The notes under the pieces were generated by a model. The model was given only the letters and a program-made list of their open reading frames with translations, did no database searches and was not told the DNA's origin. From Sesamum alatum (taxonomy: Eukaryota > Streptophyta > Magnoliopsida > Lamiales > Pedaliaceae), in NCBI GenBank assembly GCA_034509735.1, contig JACGWO010000002.1:22615636-22679635 (forward strand): a DNA stretch of 64,000 bases, read 5' to 3'. Below, piece by piece: positions 1 through 10,029 of this stretch. Position 1 is the first letter of the stretch; every line of letters starts with the position of its first letter. The translations under genes and the position numbers were made by a program.

Positions 1-670
1 CTAGGATTTGTTTGACTAGGTCAAACACTAGTTTGACTAGGACTTTGACTAGGTCAAAATCCTAGACAAATTAGAGTTCTTAGAGTAGGAGTTTTAAGAG
101 GATTAAACTCCTCGTCTATAAATACCTCTAGCTTCCAACTTCTTGAAGGATGATGAAATTCCAACACACACACAACACACACACACACACTCGACTCTCT
201 CCCCTTGCCTCTCGTCCGCCTCCTCTCTCTCTACAAGAAAATATTTTTCTAGTTCTTTTGTTCTTGGAACATTAGAACTTAGATGAATCAATACCGTTAA
301 TTGATAACGTGTTGTTGATTCATCCACTCCAAAAAATATACACTTGTTCGTTGCTAGCACGACGTGCAAGATACGTGGGTGGATCGTGTGTCACGATTTG
401 GAGGGTCTCAAGAACGAGATCTCGGTGCAAAACGGGGAACAACGCGTGTAGCCGTCGAAGACAAAAACGACAACGGGTAGGTCTCATTGAAAACGAAAAC
501 GACAACATGTTGTTTAATTATGAGATACACCAAACACCCGGGAATCTCAAGGGTACACCCCTTGAGTGTGTTATTTTATTATTAAAAGCATGCTTTAATT
601 TTTTGTACGTTATTTTATATCGCGCTTCCGCATTCGCGCAATTCCCGGGACGATCCACCAATTTCTTTCA
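1..670 (+). mobile_element. Copia LTR, 3' part (A-type), cut by window edge
   Basis: This is the promoter-proximal U3 end plus R-U5 of a plus-strand copia LTR. It opens in the TTGAC/GTCAA cluster (about 8-66), followed by a TATAAATA box at 117-124, a CA/CT-rich tract at 163-232 and the GC-rich LTR end, finishing in TTTCTTTCA at 670. It abuts a minus-strand LTR fragment, so it appears to have inserted into that LTR. Its 5' portion and target duplication lie outside the window. Confidence 0.85.
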
Positions 671-892
671 CCTACCTCCAAGCGTAGTCCCAGTCCCCGA
701 AATGTGTTTTCAGTCTGTAGGCTTTGTTTGCGTAGTGAACAGTTATAAAGCAGATAATGTGAACACAAACAAAGTAAATGCCAAATGAATTTCACTTCTT
801 ATTCATTAAAGATTTATTAAAACCTCAAAATTGTTCATACATAGGTTACAATTCGCCTACCAAGATTGGCTACATGGTCACCTATTGTAACA
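671..892 (-). mobile_element. Copia LTR fragment, 5' terminal 222 bp
   Basis: In minus orientation this is the first 222 bases of a copia LTR, ending on the plus strand in CACCTATTGTAACA (the LTR 5' terminus, one base changed from the usual CTATTCTAACA). The remainder of this LTR should lie left of the window, beyond the LTR inserted at 670/671. Confidence 0.8.
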
Positions 893-894
893 AT

Positions 895-1276
895 GTCTAT
901 GGGAATTATGTAACCTAGCATGATCAAAATATGTTCCATTTATTGTTGGACAATTTTGGATACAATAATTTGATCAATAAAATTACTTTTATTTGACAAA
1001 GAATGGTGATTCTTGTCTGCTAGGATTGGTACATAAACATTTCACACTGTCCCATAATTGGATTATGAGTACTCAAAACAAATTACTAGAATGGATACAA
1101 TCAAGCTGAACTTACGGATTTGGCATCCATGGCTAGGTCAGTTTCCTTTAGTTAAGGATGAAGAAGTTGGAAGATCCAAAGATTCTAGCAATAGATGATT
1201 TGGATATGCTAGCTTGCAAATCTTCTCTGAGGAGGAAAAGACTAAAGAGCCATTTTGTTAGACAAACTAGGCATGT
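895..1276 (+). pseudogene. Decayed copia protease to GAG-pre-integrase fragment
   Basis: The stretch from 895 matches, at DNA level, the protease-to-integrase spacer of Cop-6 and Cop-7 (about 52300-52390 and 58190-58270, opposite strand). Further on, a reading frame from 1158 gives MKKLEDPKILAIDD and then a degenerate form of the GAG-pre-integrase end, where intact copies have CESCLRGKMTKRPFVGQ; here the first cysteine region reads ACKSSLRRKRLK. Several stops and frame changes make it non-functional. Similarity stops abruptly at about 1276, where leader sequence of Cop-1 begins. Confidence 0.7.
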
Positions 1277-3233
1277 CGTTTTCTTGCTTTCAATCGTGTA
1301 TGAATTTTTGGTGTTGTTTGTTTCTTGTTTTTCTTGGGAAAGAGGGGGAAAAACAAATAAAAACAGAAGAAAACAGCACACACGTGGCCAGCCGGTGGCT
1401 GACCGCGCATGCAGTGCGCCCAGGCGAGGTGCACGCACGCAAGCAGAGGAGCCTGTGCGCGGCAGCCCTTGCCAGGCGCGCACCGCGTGCGGATTCGGTC
1501 GATGCGCGGCCAGGAGGCCGCGCGCGCGCACGCGCATGGGGCAGCGCTACGCGCGCACGTGCACGCAGACGATGGAGTCTGTATGCGCGCCTGATGCGCA
1601 AGCGCGCGCATGACGTGCACGCAGGTGGCACGGCAGGGTGGCACGCGCGAGCAGAGGTGCCTGCGCGCGGCAGCATGCGCTGCACTGCCTACCAGGCGTG
1701 CGCGAGAGCAGGTAGGGGCTTGCGCCCACGGACAGCAGGCTGGGCCTGCTGGCCTGTGTGCGCCGGTAGAACACCGCCGGTGGCAGCGGCCGGTCATCGT
1801 TTACGTTTTCGTCTTATTTTAATTTTTTGGATAATTCTTCAAAATTAGTTTTATTTAATTTTTGCATGTTTTCTCAAAGAATGTTATTTGGAAGGTTATG
1901 GTATTGGATTTAGAATCCCGGGGTATTACTCACCTTCAAATAATGAGGAAGGGTATTCCTAAACGGGAAAGGATATAACCAACTGTTGTACCATGTTTTC
2001 CATACGTGACTTGTTCATTTATCATGGGATGATGTGATTGGTAATCATGGATTATATGCATATGTTTATGTGATTGGATATTATGTAATTATGTGCGTTT
2101 ATTGAAAAATGGATGATCACGAGCCCTAGACTGAATGTATGGTTTCATTTATGTTGGGCCTGTGTGCCTCTTTTGCTTTCTCCTTCCCCTCTTCTAGTTG
2201 CCTTGGAATAATAAGGCATTCTATCTCACTCCTATCGTACTCCCCGGGTTTTCGCTGGAGTTTCTTTTTACATATGTAATGAGAGTAGTCTAGGAGTGAG
2301 GATTTTATTTTATGTATTTGGTGGAGATGAAGGAATGGAGGATCCAAGGCGTTTCCATGGAAGTTTGAAAGAGTAAAAGAGATCAAGGCCCATCAGCATG
2401 TTGATCGGGTTACTATTAAATTTAATAGTGTAGGACCAAACCCTAGATTGACCATAGATCCACTGCGGGCTCAGTGGGTCGCATAGGATTCGGGCTCGTG
2501 ATCATCCAACAGGGGCGTGCTAGGCTTTAATTTTGCATGTGGCTTTTACGGTGAATGAATGATTTTATTTATAACTGCTATGGGATGCAAATTTCAATTA
2601 CGCATTGTAGATGAATGTGTTTGTGTATGGGATCTGGGTCATTTACAACTCTCACTTGATTGGAGCAAGGTTCAAAATATTAAACCCTCGAAAAATGGGC
2701 AGGAACTCTAGGAGTTCGTCCATGCCTTCCAATCCGTGGCATAATGAGGAAGCTGATTTAGGTCGATAGCGTGGTCTCACGAGTCGTGGCACGACTATCG
2801 TACTTAAAAGAAGCTGCACTATGTCATGAACGAAAAGTAGACTGCTGTTACCTATCTCACGAGTCGTGGAGGAATCAGTGGGTCTATGATTCGGTCGATT
2901 AGGTCGGGTCTAACGCCCAAGTAACGTGATTCGCTTGGAGTCCTCGGGATCACGTAAAAGGGTGAGGCAATTATCTTGGGAATCTCGTGGAGCGAGAATG
3001 GTATGGTATACCTCTACAGGATTCTTCCCATGCGAATCGTAAAAGCGGGGTATGGGGAATATCGCTGTGGATCCCAAGCCCACTAGGAAAGGGTATTTCC
3101 CAAAAACAACATTTCAGAGTGTCGTGTTTTCATATAAATAGTGGGAGTATTAAATGACTAAAGTCCATTTATCATAACTTCCGTCTTTTAAAATTCTGCA
3201 GATCGTAGTTCTGTTTTAAAATGTAGATTTAAA
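1277..3233 (+). other. Cop-1 leader (5' UTR) without its LTR and PBS
   Basis: This non-coding stretch before gag is homologous to the leaders of Cop-2, Cop-3, Cop-4 and Cop-7. It holds a strongly GC-rich block (about 1385-1795) and then ordinary AT-rich sequence. Before gag comes a set of inverted repeats: twin hairpins around CACGAGTCGTG at 2765-2799 and 2841-2879, a stem at 2924-2955, a hairpin at 2983-2997 and another at 3086-3100. The 5' LTR and primer-binding site that should precede it are missing, so the left end is a deletion or rearrangement breakpoint. Confidence 0.75.
1385..1795. repeat. GC-rich CpG block in Cop-1 leader
   Basis: About 400 bases of GCGC/CGCG-rich, partly alternating purine-pyrimidine sequence sit in otherwise AT-rich DNA. 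Internal repetition is visible: similar GCAGAGG...GCCTG...GCGCGGCAGC units occur near 1443-1466 and 1652-1676. Long open frames on both strands here reflect lack of stop codons in GC-rich sequence, not coding. Confidence 0.8.
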
Positions 3234-3774
3234 ATGTCTAAGAACCCATTATCAACCATACTTGAGAACAACAAGTTTAATGGAACCAATTACAATGACT
3301 GATTGCGCAATCTGAGGATAGTCCTGGATTACGAGAACCAAGGCTACGTCATGGACAAGCCGTTCCTAGGACCTTGCCGGGAAGATCCACGCCAGAAGAA
3401 CGTGAGACGTTCGAGACTTGGCATAAGGATAACCGGAAAGTCCGTAGCATCATACTTGCCTCTGTGACGAATGAGATTTAGAAGCAGTATGAAAGGCTAG
3501 ATGATGTCCCTTCCATTATGGCTCGCCTAAAGGATTGCTATGCAGTCCCGGACGGTATACTAGGTATGTCACGATGAACGCATTCTTTGGAACTAAAATA
3601 ACCGAAGGGTCCTCTGTACAAGAGCCTGGGGTCAAGATGCTTACCTTGGTGGAAAAGCTCGAGGACCTCAAGGCGGGGCTCGATAACGAGACGTACATAG
3701 ATGTGATCCTTCAATCTCTCCCACCCTCCTTTGACCAATTCATTGTCAACTACAACATGAACACACTTGAGAAG
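3234..3774 (+). pseudogene. Cop-1 gag, 5' part (broken)
   Basis: Begins with ATG at 3234 in the same context as the other copies (MSKNPLSTILE). It is the nucleocapsid/coat precursor that packages element RNA. The conserved tryptophan of the NDWLRNLR motif is a TGA stop at 3300-3302, a frameshift follows near 3361, and a further stop replaces a glutamine at about 3479-3481. From about 3535 the frame is readable through the LPPSFDQFIVNYNMN segment. At 3774 the gene is cut by Gyp-1, flanked by AGAAG on both sides, and resumes at 10384. Confidence 0.9.
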
Positions 3775-5849
3775 TGTGACGTCCATAGATTTTTATACTT
3801 AATTGAGAGGCTAATTAATAATTATTAAGGAAATCTAATTTAATTATAAGTTATACGTTGAAAGTATATATATATATTAAAACTTGAGGGGACTAAATTG
3901 AAGCTTTATAAAATATTTGTGGTTAAAATATATATATTTAAAAGTTGGCGACTAAATTATAATTTTAATAAAATTATTAAAAAAAAAAAAAGAGAAAAAA
4001 AGTTGATATATATGATTTCAGCCAACATGTGCTTGAAACCCATTTCACATATATAAATATATATATGATTAACTTACAAATGAAGTAAACAATTGCGCAT
4101 AAATTTAAACATACATTTCTCATACAAAAAAGGTGTAATCTCGGGCGCAAAAACAGGTGAGTAAGGTTTTACTATAAATTATGAATTAATTACTAGATTA
4201 ATATTTCTTAATTATTTCATTTATTAAATATGCTTTATACTATTTGATTTATTATTTAACCGGAAAATTTATTGAATTTGAGCAATTATGCAAATTAACG
4301 ATGGGGTAAATATTTAATTGGACCGGTGACATTTTAGCCAATAAATTAGAATTTATTTAATCTATTAGATTAGCCATTATTAATGGATTTACTCAAATTG
4401 ATTGGGTTTATTAACCAAATACATAATAGTATGTACTGGTGTTTAAATAATTATTATTATAGTGAAGAACTGACAGAAATTAATAGGAATAGTAGAAAAT
4501 AATATTTGAGAAATATTAGAAAATTATATTTGAGGACTATTGTATTTATTAAAAAGGAATGTTAGATTTTTGTAATTATTTCATTTAGGGATATTATAGA
4601 GGACGATAGTTATAAAAATGTGAGGGGTTTGATAAAATAAATTTTTATGAGTTAATTGATAAATTAGATATACACCGGGGAAGCTCATAACGTCTAATTA
4701 TTTAGACGAGGGATGAACTGAGATTTAAGTTTCAATATAAGTGAAATATTAAAAGATTGACGAAGAAAAATATACGAATATTATTTAGTAATTGTATTCG
4801 GAATTTACGATATTTTCAATATTTTGAATATATATATATTATAACTTATTATATAGCACGGGGATAAAGTAGAGGATTGATCAACTCTATTTACCAATGT
4901 AATCGTTTAAGGATTTGAGGTAAGTATAGTTAATTGAATTTATATATATATATGTTTATATATATAGATATATACTCTTGTGTTGTATACGTAATTGTGA
5001 ATTGGTGGTTGTTTGTCTGAATTACTTGTTATTCTATGAAATTGTCATTATGTGATTACATGCGGTTATGATGTATGGAACATAGACGGACGATTATGTG
5101 TACTGTGTTTGATTGTTAAATGGAATTGATCGTTGAAGTTATCGATGGGGATTTGATTGTTGAATGAAGATGAATGATGAGATTATTGATGAGAATATTG
5201 TGAATTGAGATAAAGAGATGGCTTACCTGACTGGAGGGCATACTGCAATGGTTTATGATGACATGATTAATGACGAGCTGTGTGCTGTCATTGATCAAGG
5301 GAGATGATGTAACATATCATACGAGTTGTGTGCTGTGTGATATGATGGATGATGGGATATCATACGAGCTGTGTGCTGTGTGATATCAGTGATCAAGAGG
5401 TATCATACGAGTTGTGTGCTGTGTGGTACCGAGGGAAAGAAAAAGAGATATTATGATTGAGGGGATGATAGCCGGCATAGACCATTGAGTAATGCACTTC
5501 AGCTTAGGTAAGTAGGGCCCTAATAAAATAAACGATGATTCTAGATATATTGTACTGTGGATTGATGTATGATCGTGGTATTGGTTATTTCATGATTTTG
5601 TGGTGATTGTATATTAAATAATGTTTGTGGATTCGTATGTTTTTTTAAAGTTTTGTAATAACTAGAAACTTCACTTTTCTCCTTTCTTTATAGTGATAAT
5701 GGCTAAGGTCGAGGATAAATTACAAAGTTTTGATGATATATGTCCTTTTGTGATGTCTACATAATATATGGATTAAAGCATGAGTTGTCTTATTGGATTA
5801 AATGTGAATTCTCTATAAGATGGGATGTGATTACGGAGGGGGTGTCACA
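3775..5849 (+). repeat. Gyp-1 5' LTR
   Basis: A 2075-bp AT-rich LTR with several TATATA tracts and no coding capacity. Positions 5269-5430 hold four tandem hairpins sharing the loop GAGYTGTGTGCT. It is nearly collinear with the second LTR and gives the empty-site sequence for the solo LTR inserted there. Short open frames inside (for example 5116-5298 on the minus strand) repeat identically in the second LTR simply because the LTRs are copies. Confidence 0.92.
5269..5430 (+). repeat. Four tandem hairpins in Gyp-1 5' LTR
   Basis: Each unit is an inverted repeat around a 12-base loop GAGCTGTGTGCT or GAGTTGTGTGCT. Stems: AATGAC/GTCATT (5269-5292); CATATCATAC/GTGTGATATG (5313-5344); GATATCATAC/GTGTGATATC (5356-5387); GGTATCATAC/GTGTGGTACC (5399-5430). 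Stem bases differ between units but pairing, including T-G wobbles, is kept. Confidence 0.85.
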
Positions 5850-5854
5850 TTGAG

Positions 5855-5870
5855 TGGTATCATAGCAGGG
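5855..5870 (+). other. Gyp-1 primer-binding site
   Basis: TGGTATCATAGCAGGG lies five bases after the LTR end and resembles the methionine initiator tRNA 3' end complement (TGGTATCAGAGC), with one changed base in the core. Confidence 0.7.
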
Positions 5871-5979
5871 ATTAGATTCTATGTGGATAATTGTGAAGAA
5901 TAGTATTATTGAATACTTAAAATATATATTATGCACTTAAGAGTAAATGTGAGTCTCATATAGGCAAGAATAGTTGAAT

Positions 5980-6300
5980 ACAAGGTATATTGACCCATAC
6001 GAAATTATGGATAAAATTGGACCAGTAGCATATGACGTATTCTATATTTTTAAACCATGACAATATAAATATGATCCTAGTCATGTTTGCGTGAACCGGA
6101 GATAGAAATATCAAAAGGATTAACGTATGTAGAGGGATCAGCAGAAATTTTGGATCGGAGTGTAATAAAGTTGAAGAATAAAGAAAGACCAACGGTGAAG
6201 ATAAAGTGCAACCATCACTCTCCAAGAGAAGCCACTTGAGGGGTTGAGGAGAGATAGACAACTAACCCACATTTATTCCATTAAACGGGTAAGTAGTTAA
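5980..6300 (+). pseudogene. Gyp-1 integrase C-terminal remnant
   Basis: Translation gives a degraded gypsy integrase tail: YEIMDKIGPVAYDVFYIF, then a DPSHV segment, then ILDRSVIKLKNKERPTVKIK and a REAT*GVEER segment where family members have a tryptophan (here TGA), then a second stop and the closing PHLF. This pattern (GPVAY...DPSHVL...EATWE...YPHLF) is the usual end of plant chromovirus-type pol. Everything upstream of it (gag, protease, RT, RNase H and most of integrase) is absent. Confidence 0.75.
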
Positions 6301-6336
6301 ATTTCGGGGACGAAATTTTTATTAGTAGGGGAAAAT
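6301..6336 (+). other. Gyp-1 polypurine tract and 3' UTR
   Basis: The TTTCGGGGACGAAATTT block followed by AGTAGGGGAAAATT directly precedes the second LTR, an arrangement typical of plant gypsy elements, where AGGGGAAAATT would prime plus-strand synthesis. Confidence 0.75.
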
Positions 6337-9300
6337 TGTGACGTCCATAGATTTTTATACTTAATTGAGAGGCTAATTAATAATTATTAAGGAAATCTAA
6401 TTTAATTATAAGTTATATGTTGAAAGTATATATATATATATATTAAAACTTGAGGGGACTAAATTGAAGCTTTATAAAATATTTGTGGTTAAAATATATA
6501 TATTTAAAAGTTGGGCGACTAAATTATAATTTTAATAAAATTATTTTAAAAAAAAAAGAGAAAAAAGTTGATATATATGATTTCAGCCAACACGTGGTTG
6601 AAACCCATTTCACATATATAAATATAGATTAACTTACAAATGAAGTAAACAATTGCACATAAATTTAAACATACATTTCTCATACAAAAAAGGTGTAATC
6701 TCGGGCGCAAAAACAGGTGAGTAAGGTTTTACTATAAATTACGAATTAATTACTAGATTAATATTTCTTAATTATTTCATTTATTAAATATGCTTTATAC
6801 TATTTGATTTATTATTTAACCGAAAAATTTATTGAATTTGAGCAATTATACAAATTAACGATGGGGTAAATATTTAATTGGACCTGTGACAGTTTAGCCA
6901 ATAAATTAGAATTTATTTAATCTATTAGATTAGCCATTATTAATGGATTTACTCAAATTGATTGGGTTTATTAACCAAATACATAATAGTATGTACTGGT
7001 GTTTAAATAATTATTATTATAGTAAAGAACTGACAGAAATTAATAGGAATAGTAGAAAATAATGTTTGAGAAAGATTAGAAAATTATATTTGAGGACTAT
7101 TGTATTTATTAAAAAGGAATGTGAGATTTTTGTAATTATTTCATTTAGGGATATTATAGAGGACGATAGTTATAAAAATGTGAGGGGTTTGATAAAATAA
7201 ATTTTTATGAGTTAATTGATAAATTAGATATACACCGGGGAAGCTCATAACGTCTAATTATTTAGACGAGGGATGAACTGAGATTTAAGTTTCAATATAA
7301 GTGAAATATTAAAAGATTGACGAAGAAAAATATACGAATATTATTTAGTAATTGTATTCGGAATTTACGATATTTTCAATATATTGAATATATATATATA
7401 TATATATATTATAACTTATTATATAGCATGGGGATAAAGTAGAGGATTGATCAACTCTATTTACCAATGTAATCGTTTAAGGATTTGAGGTAAGTATAGT
7501 TAATTGAATTTATATATATATATTTATATATATAGATATATACTCTTGTGTTGTATACGTAATTGTGAATTGGTGGTTGTTTGTCTGAATTACTTGTTAT
7601 TCTATGAAATTGTCATTATGTGATTACATGCGGTTATGATGTATGGAACATAGACGGACGATTATGTGTACTGTGTTTGATTGTTAAATGGAATTGATCG
7701 TTGAAGTTATCGATGGGGATTTGATTGTTGAATGAAGATGAATGATGAGATTATTGATGAGAATATTGTGAATTGAGATAAAGAGATGGCTTACCTGACT
7801 GGAGGGCATACTGCAATGGTTTATGATGACATGATTAATGACGAGCTGTGTGCTGTCATTGATCAAGGGAGATGATGTAACATATCATACGAGTTGTGTG
7901 CTGTGTGATATGATGGATGATGGGATATCATACGAGCTGTGTGCTGTGTGGTACCGAGGGAAAGAAAAAGAGATATTATGATTGAGGGGATGATAGCCGG
8001 CATAGACCATTGAGTGATGCACTTCAGCTTGGGTAAATAGGGCCCTAATAAAATAAACGATGATTCTAGATATATTGTACTGTGGATTGATTTATGATCG
8101 TGGTATTGGTTATTTCATGATTTTGTGGTGATTGTGTTAGAATAGGTGACCATGTAAGCCAATTTTGGCAGAAATATGTAACCTATGTCTAGACAATTCT
8201 TTGGTATTTGATAAAATATGTATGAATAAAGAAGTGAAAATTCATATGGCAATACTTTGTTTACGTTCACTTATCTGCATTTACATTTCTGTTCACTACG
8301 CAAACAAAGCCCACGGACTGAGAAACGATTTCGGGGACTGGGACTACGCTTGGAGGTAGGTCCATGAAATCAGTCTTACCGAATCAGTCCGGAAATCTCC
8401 AAGTCAAGGAATCCCGAAAATGGGTACCGGGATTCCCTTTGAGACTTGCACTAAGCATCTGCTGTCGTATTTCATCGACGGGTGACGAAGGTCGTCTAAG
8501 CAGTGTTAGTGGGTCAGCATGCTAGGAAGCAGCTGACTGAGGTGACTCGCGGGAACCGTCTTACGGAGGGCCTTGAGTATGGTCAGCAAGGTATGACGTG
8601 TATTCCCGGTTCCAACGGTACAGGCCAAGTCCTTTGACTTGAGGAACTGCTGAGTTTACCTGTGCACCAGGTCTGTATCTTAGATATGGTGAGAGATTGC
8701 CAAAATACTCTTGAGTAGTCATAAGCCATGTCTAGTGCAGCTCGGGTGTACAAAGTGACAGTAGTTTCCAATAAAGGATCTGTCTCCTGTCAAAAGGTGT
8801 TGACAGTTGAGTCTCATATATGCTCTGTGTCTTGTCCCTGAAATCTGTGGCCACAGTGACTGAACAGAAGGGAAAAGGTTTCCCTTGCAGCGTTTAGTAA
8901 GGACAGACCGACACTTAGGTCCAAAATGGGTACCTGCATCTTCCGTGCCCTAGACCCTAAGTAATGAGACCGAAGACAGAAGGACAAGTATACTGTTAGA
9001 ACCTAAATGTGCATCCCCGAATATTTCATCTAGTCTCTAGTGCCATGGACCGTTGCTAGATGGCCACCCATGGTAACGGACGGATTCTAGGAATCCGACC
9101 AAGTCTAGCTGAATGGTGAACCTAAAGAGTCACACACTATCCACACACACTTAGTATTTAATTTGGAATTAAATATTGGAGTAAAGGAATGATTCAATTA
9201 GATTTAATCGGGTCCTATATTTTCTTGGAGAAATTAATTCCTTCTATTTGATAAAAGGAATTAAATTAATAAATAGGATTTATTAAAAGGGTTGATTTAA

Positions 9301-9440
9301 TAGGCTTAAGAATAAATTATAATATTAATTTATTATATTATATTTATTTAGCCTTTTGGAATATTTAATAGGATTTAAATATTCCATTAAATTAAAAATC
9401 AACGGTCGAGATGGAAAGGGGAGATGGAAGGCTAGGATTC

Positions 9441-9557
9441 GTTTGACTAGGTCAAACACTAGTTTGACTAGGACTTTGACTAGGTCAAAATCCTAGTCAA
9501 ATTAGGTTACTTAAAGAGTTTGAGTTTAAAGAGGATTAAACTCTTCTTCTATATAAA
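9441..9557 (+). promoter_or_regulatory. LTR promoter: W-box cluster plus TATA box
   Basis: TTGAC cores occur in both orientations at 9441-9502 (TTTGACTAGGTCAAA is itself an inverted repeat), about 50 bases upstream of TATATAAA at 9550-9557. TTGACC/T is the binding core of plant WRKY factors, so this looks like a stress-responsive RNA polymerase II promoter. The start site would lie near 9580, just before a CA/CT-rich tract. Confidence 0.65.
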
Positions 9558-10008
9558 CCCCTAGCTTCCAACATTTGTGAGATTGATGATTCTTGAAAAA
9601 CACACACAACACACACTCTCCCTCTCCTACCTCTCGTCCGCCCCCTCTCTCTTTCTCTAGCAAGAAAATATTTTTCTTAGTTCTTTTTGTTCTTGGAACA
9701 TCAAGAACTTAGACGAACCAATACCGTTAATCGATAACGAGTTATTGATTCGTCCACTCCAAAAATAATACTTGTTCGTTGCTAGCACGACGTGCAAGAT
9801 ACGTGGGTGGATCGTGTGTCACGATTTGGAGGATCTCAAGAACGAGGTCTTGGTGCAAAACGGGGAACAACGCGAGTAGCAGTTGAAGACGAAAACGACA
9901 ACGGGTAGGTCTCGTTTAAGATTTCGTCCCTCTTTATTTTTAACTCTATGGCCTCCATGATTTATTTAATTGTTTTATGATCATGAGATACACCGAACGC
10001 CCGGGAAC

Positions 10009-10029
10009 CTCAAGGGCACACCCCTTGAG
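10009..10029 (+). promoter_or_regulatory. U5 hairpin of solo LTR
   Basis: CTCAAGGG and CCCTTGAG pair around a CACAC loop, about 100 bases before the LTR end. The equivalent hairpin is present with altered stems in the other LTR families. Confidence 0.6.

Noticed and set aside
671..892. Inverted LTR pieces as a foldback or MITE element
   Set aside because: Opposing LTRs here and elsewhere are explained by independent insertions in opposite orientation; several have their own target duplications.
1255..1848. Long overlapping open frames on both strands in the GC-rich block (also 30360-30720, 38495-38760, 61072-61534)
   Set aside because: Arg/Ala/Cys-rich translations with no family resemblance, differing between copies; they result from few stop codons in CG-rich repeats.
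5116..5298. Identical 60-codon minus-strand frame at 5116-5298 and 7684-7866
   Set aside because: Antisense to AT-rich gypsy LTR sequence and duplicated with the LTR; no coding signature.
5269..5430. Possible CRISPR-like array because of short repeats with spacers
   Set aside because: Only three or four units, spacers short and related, eukaryotic LTR context, no cas-like genes; it is a hairpin repeat in an LTR.
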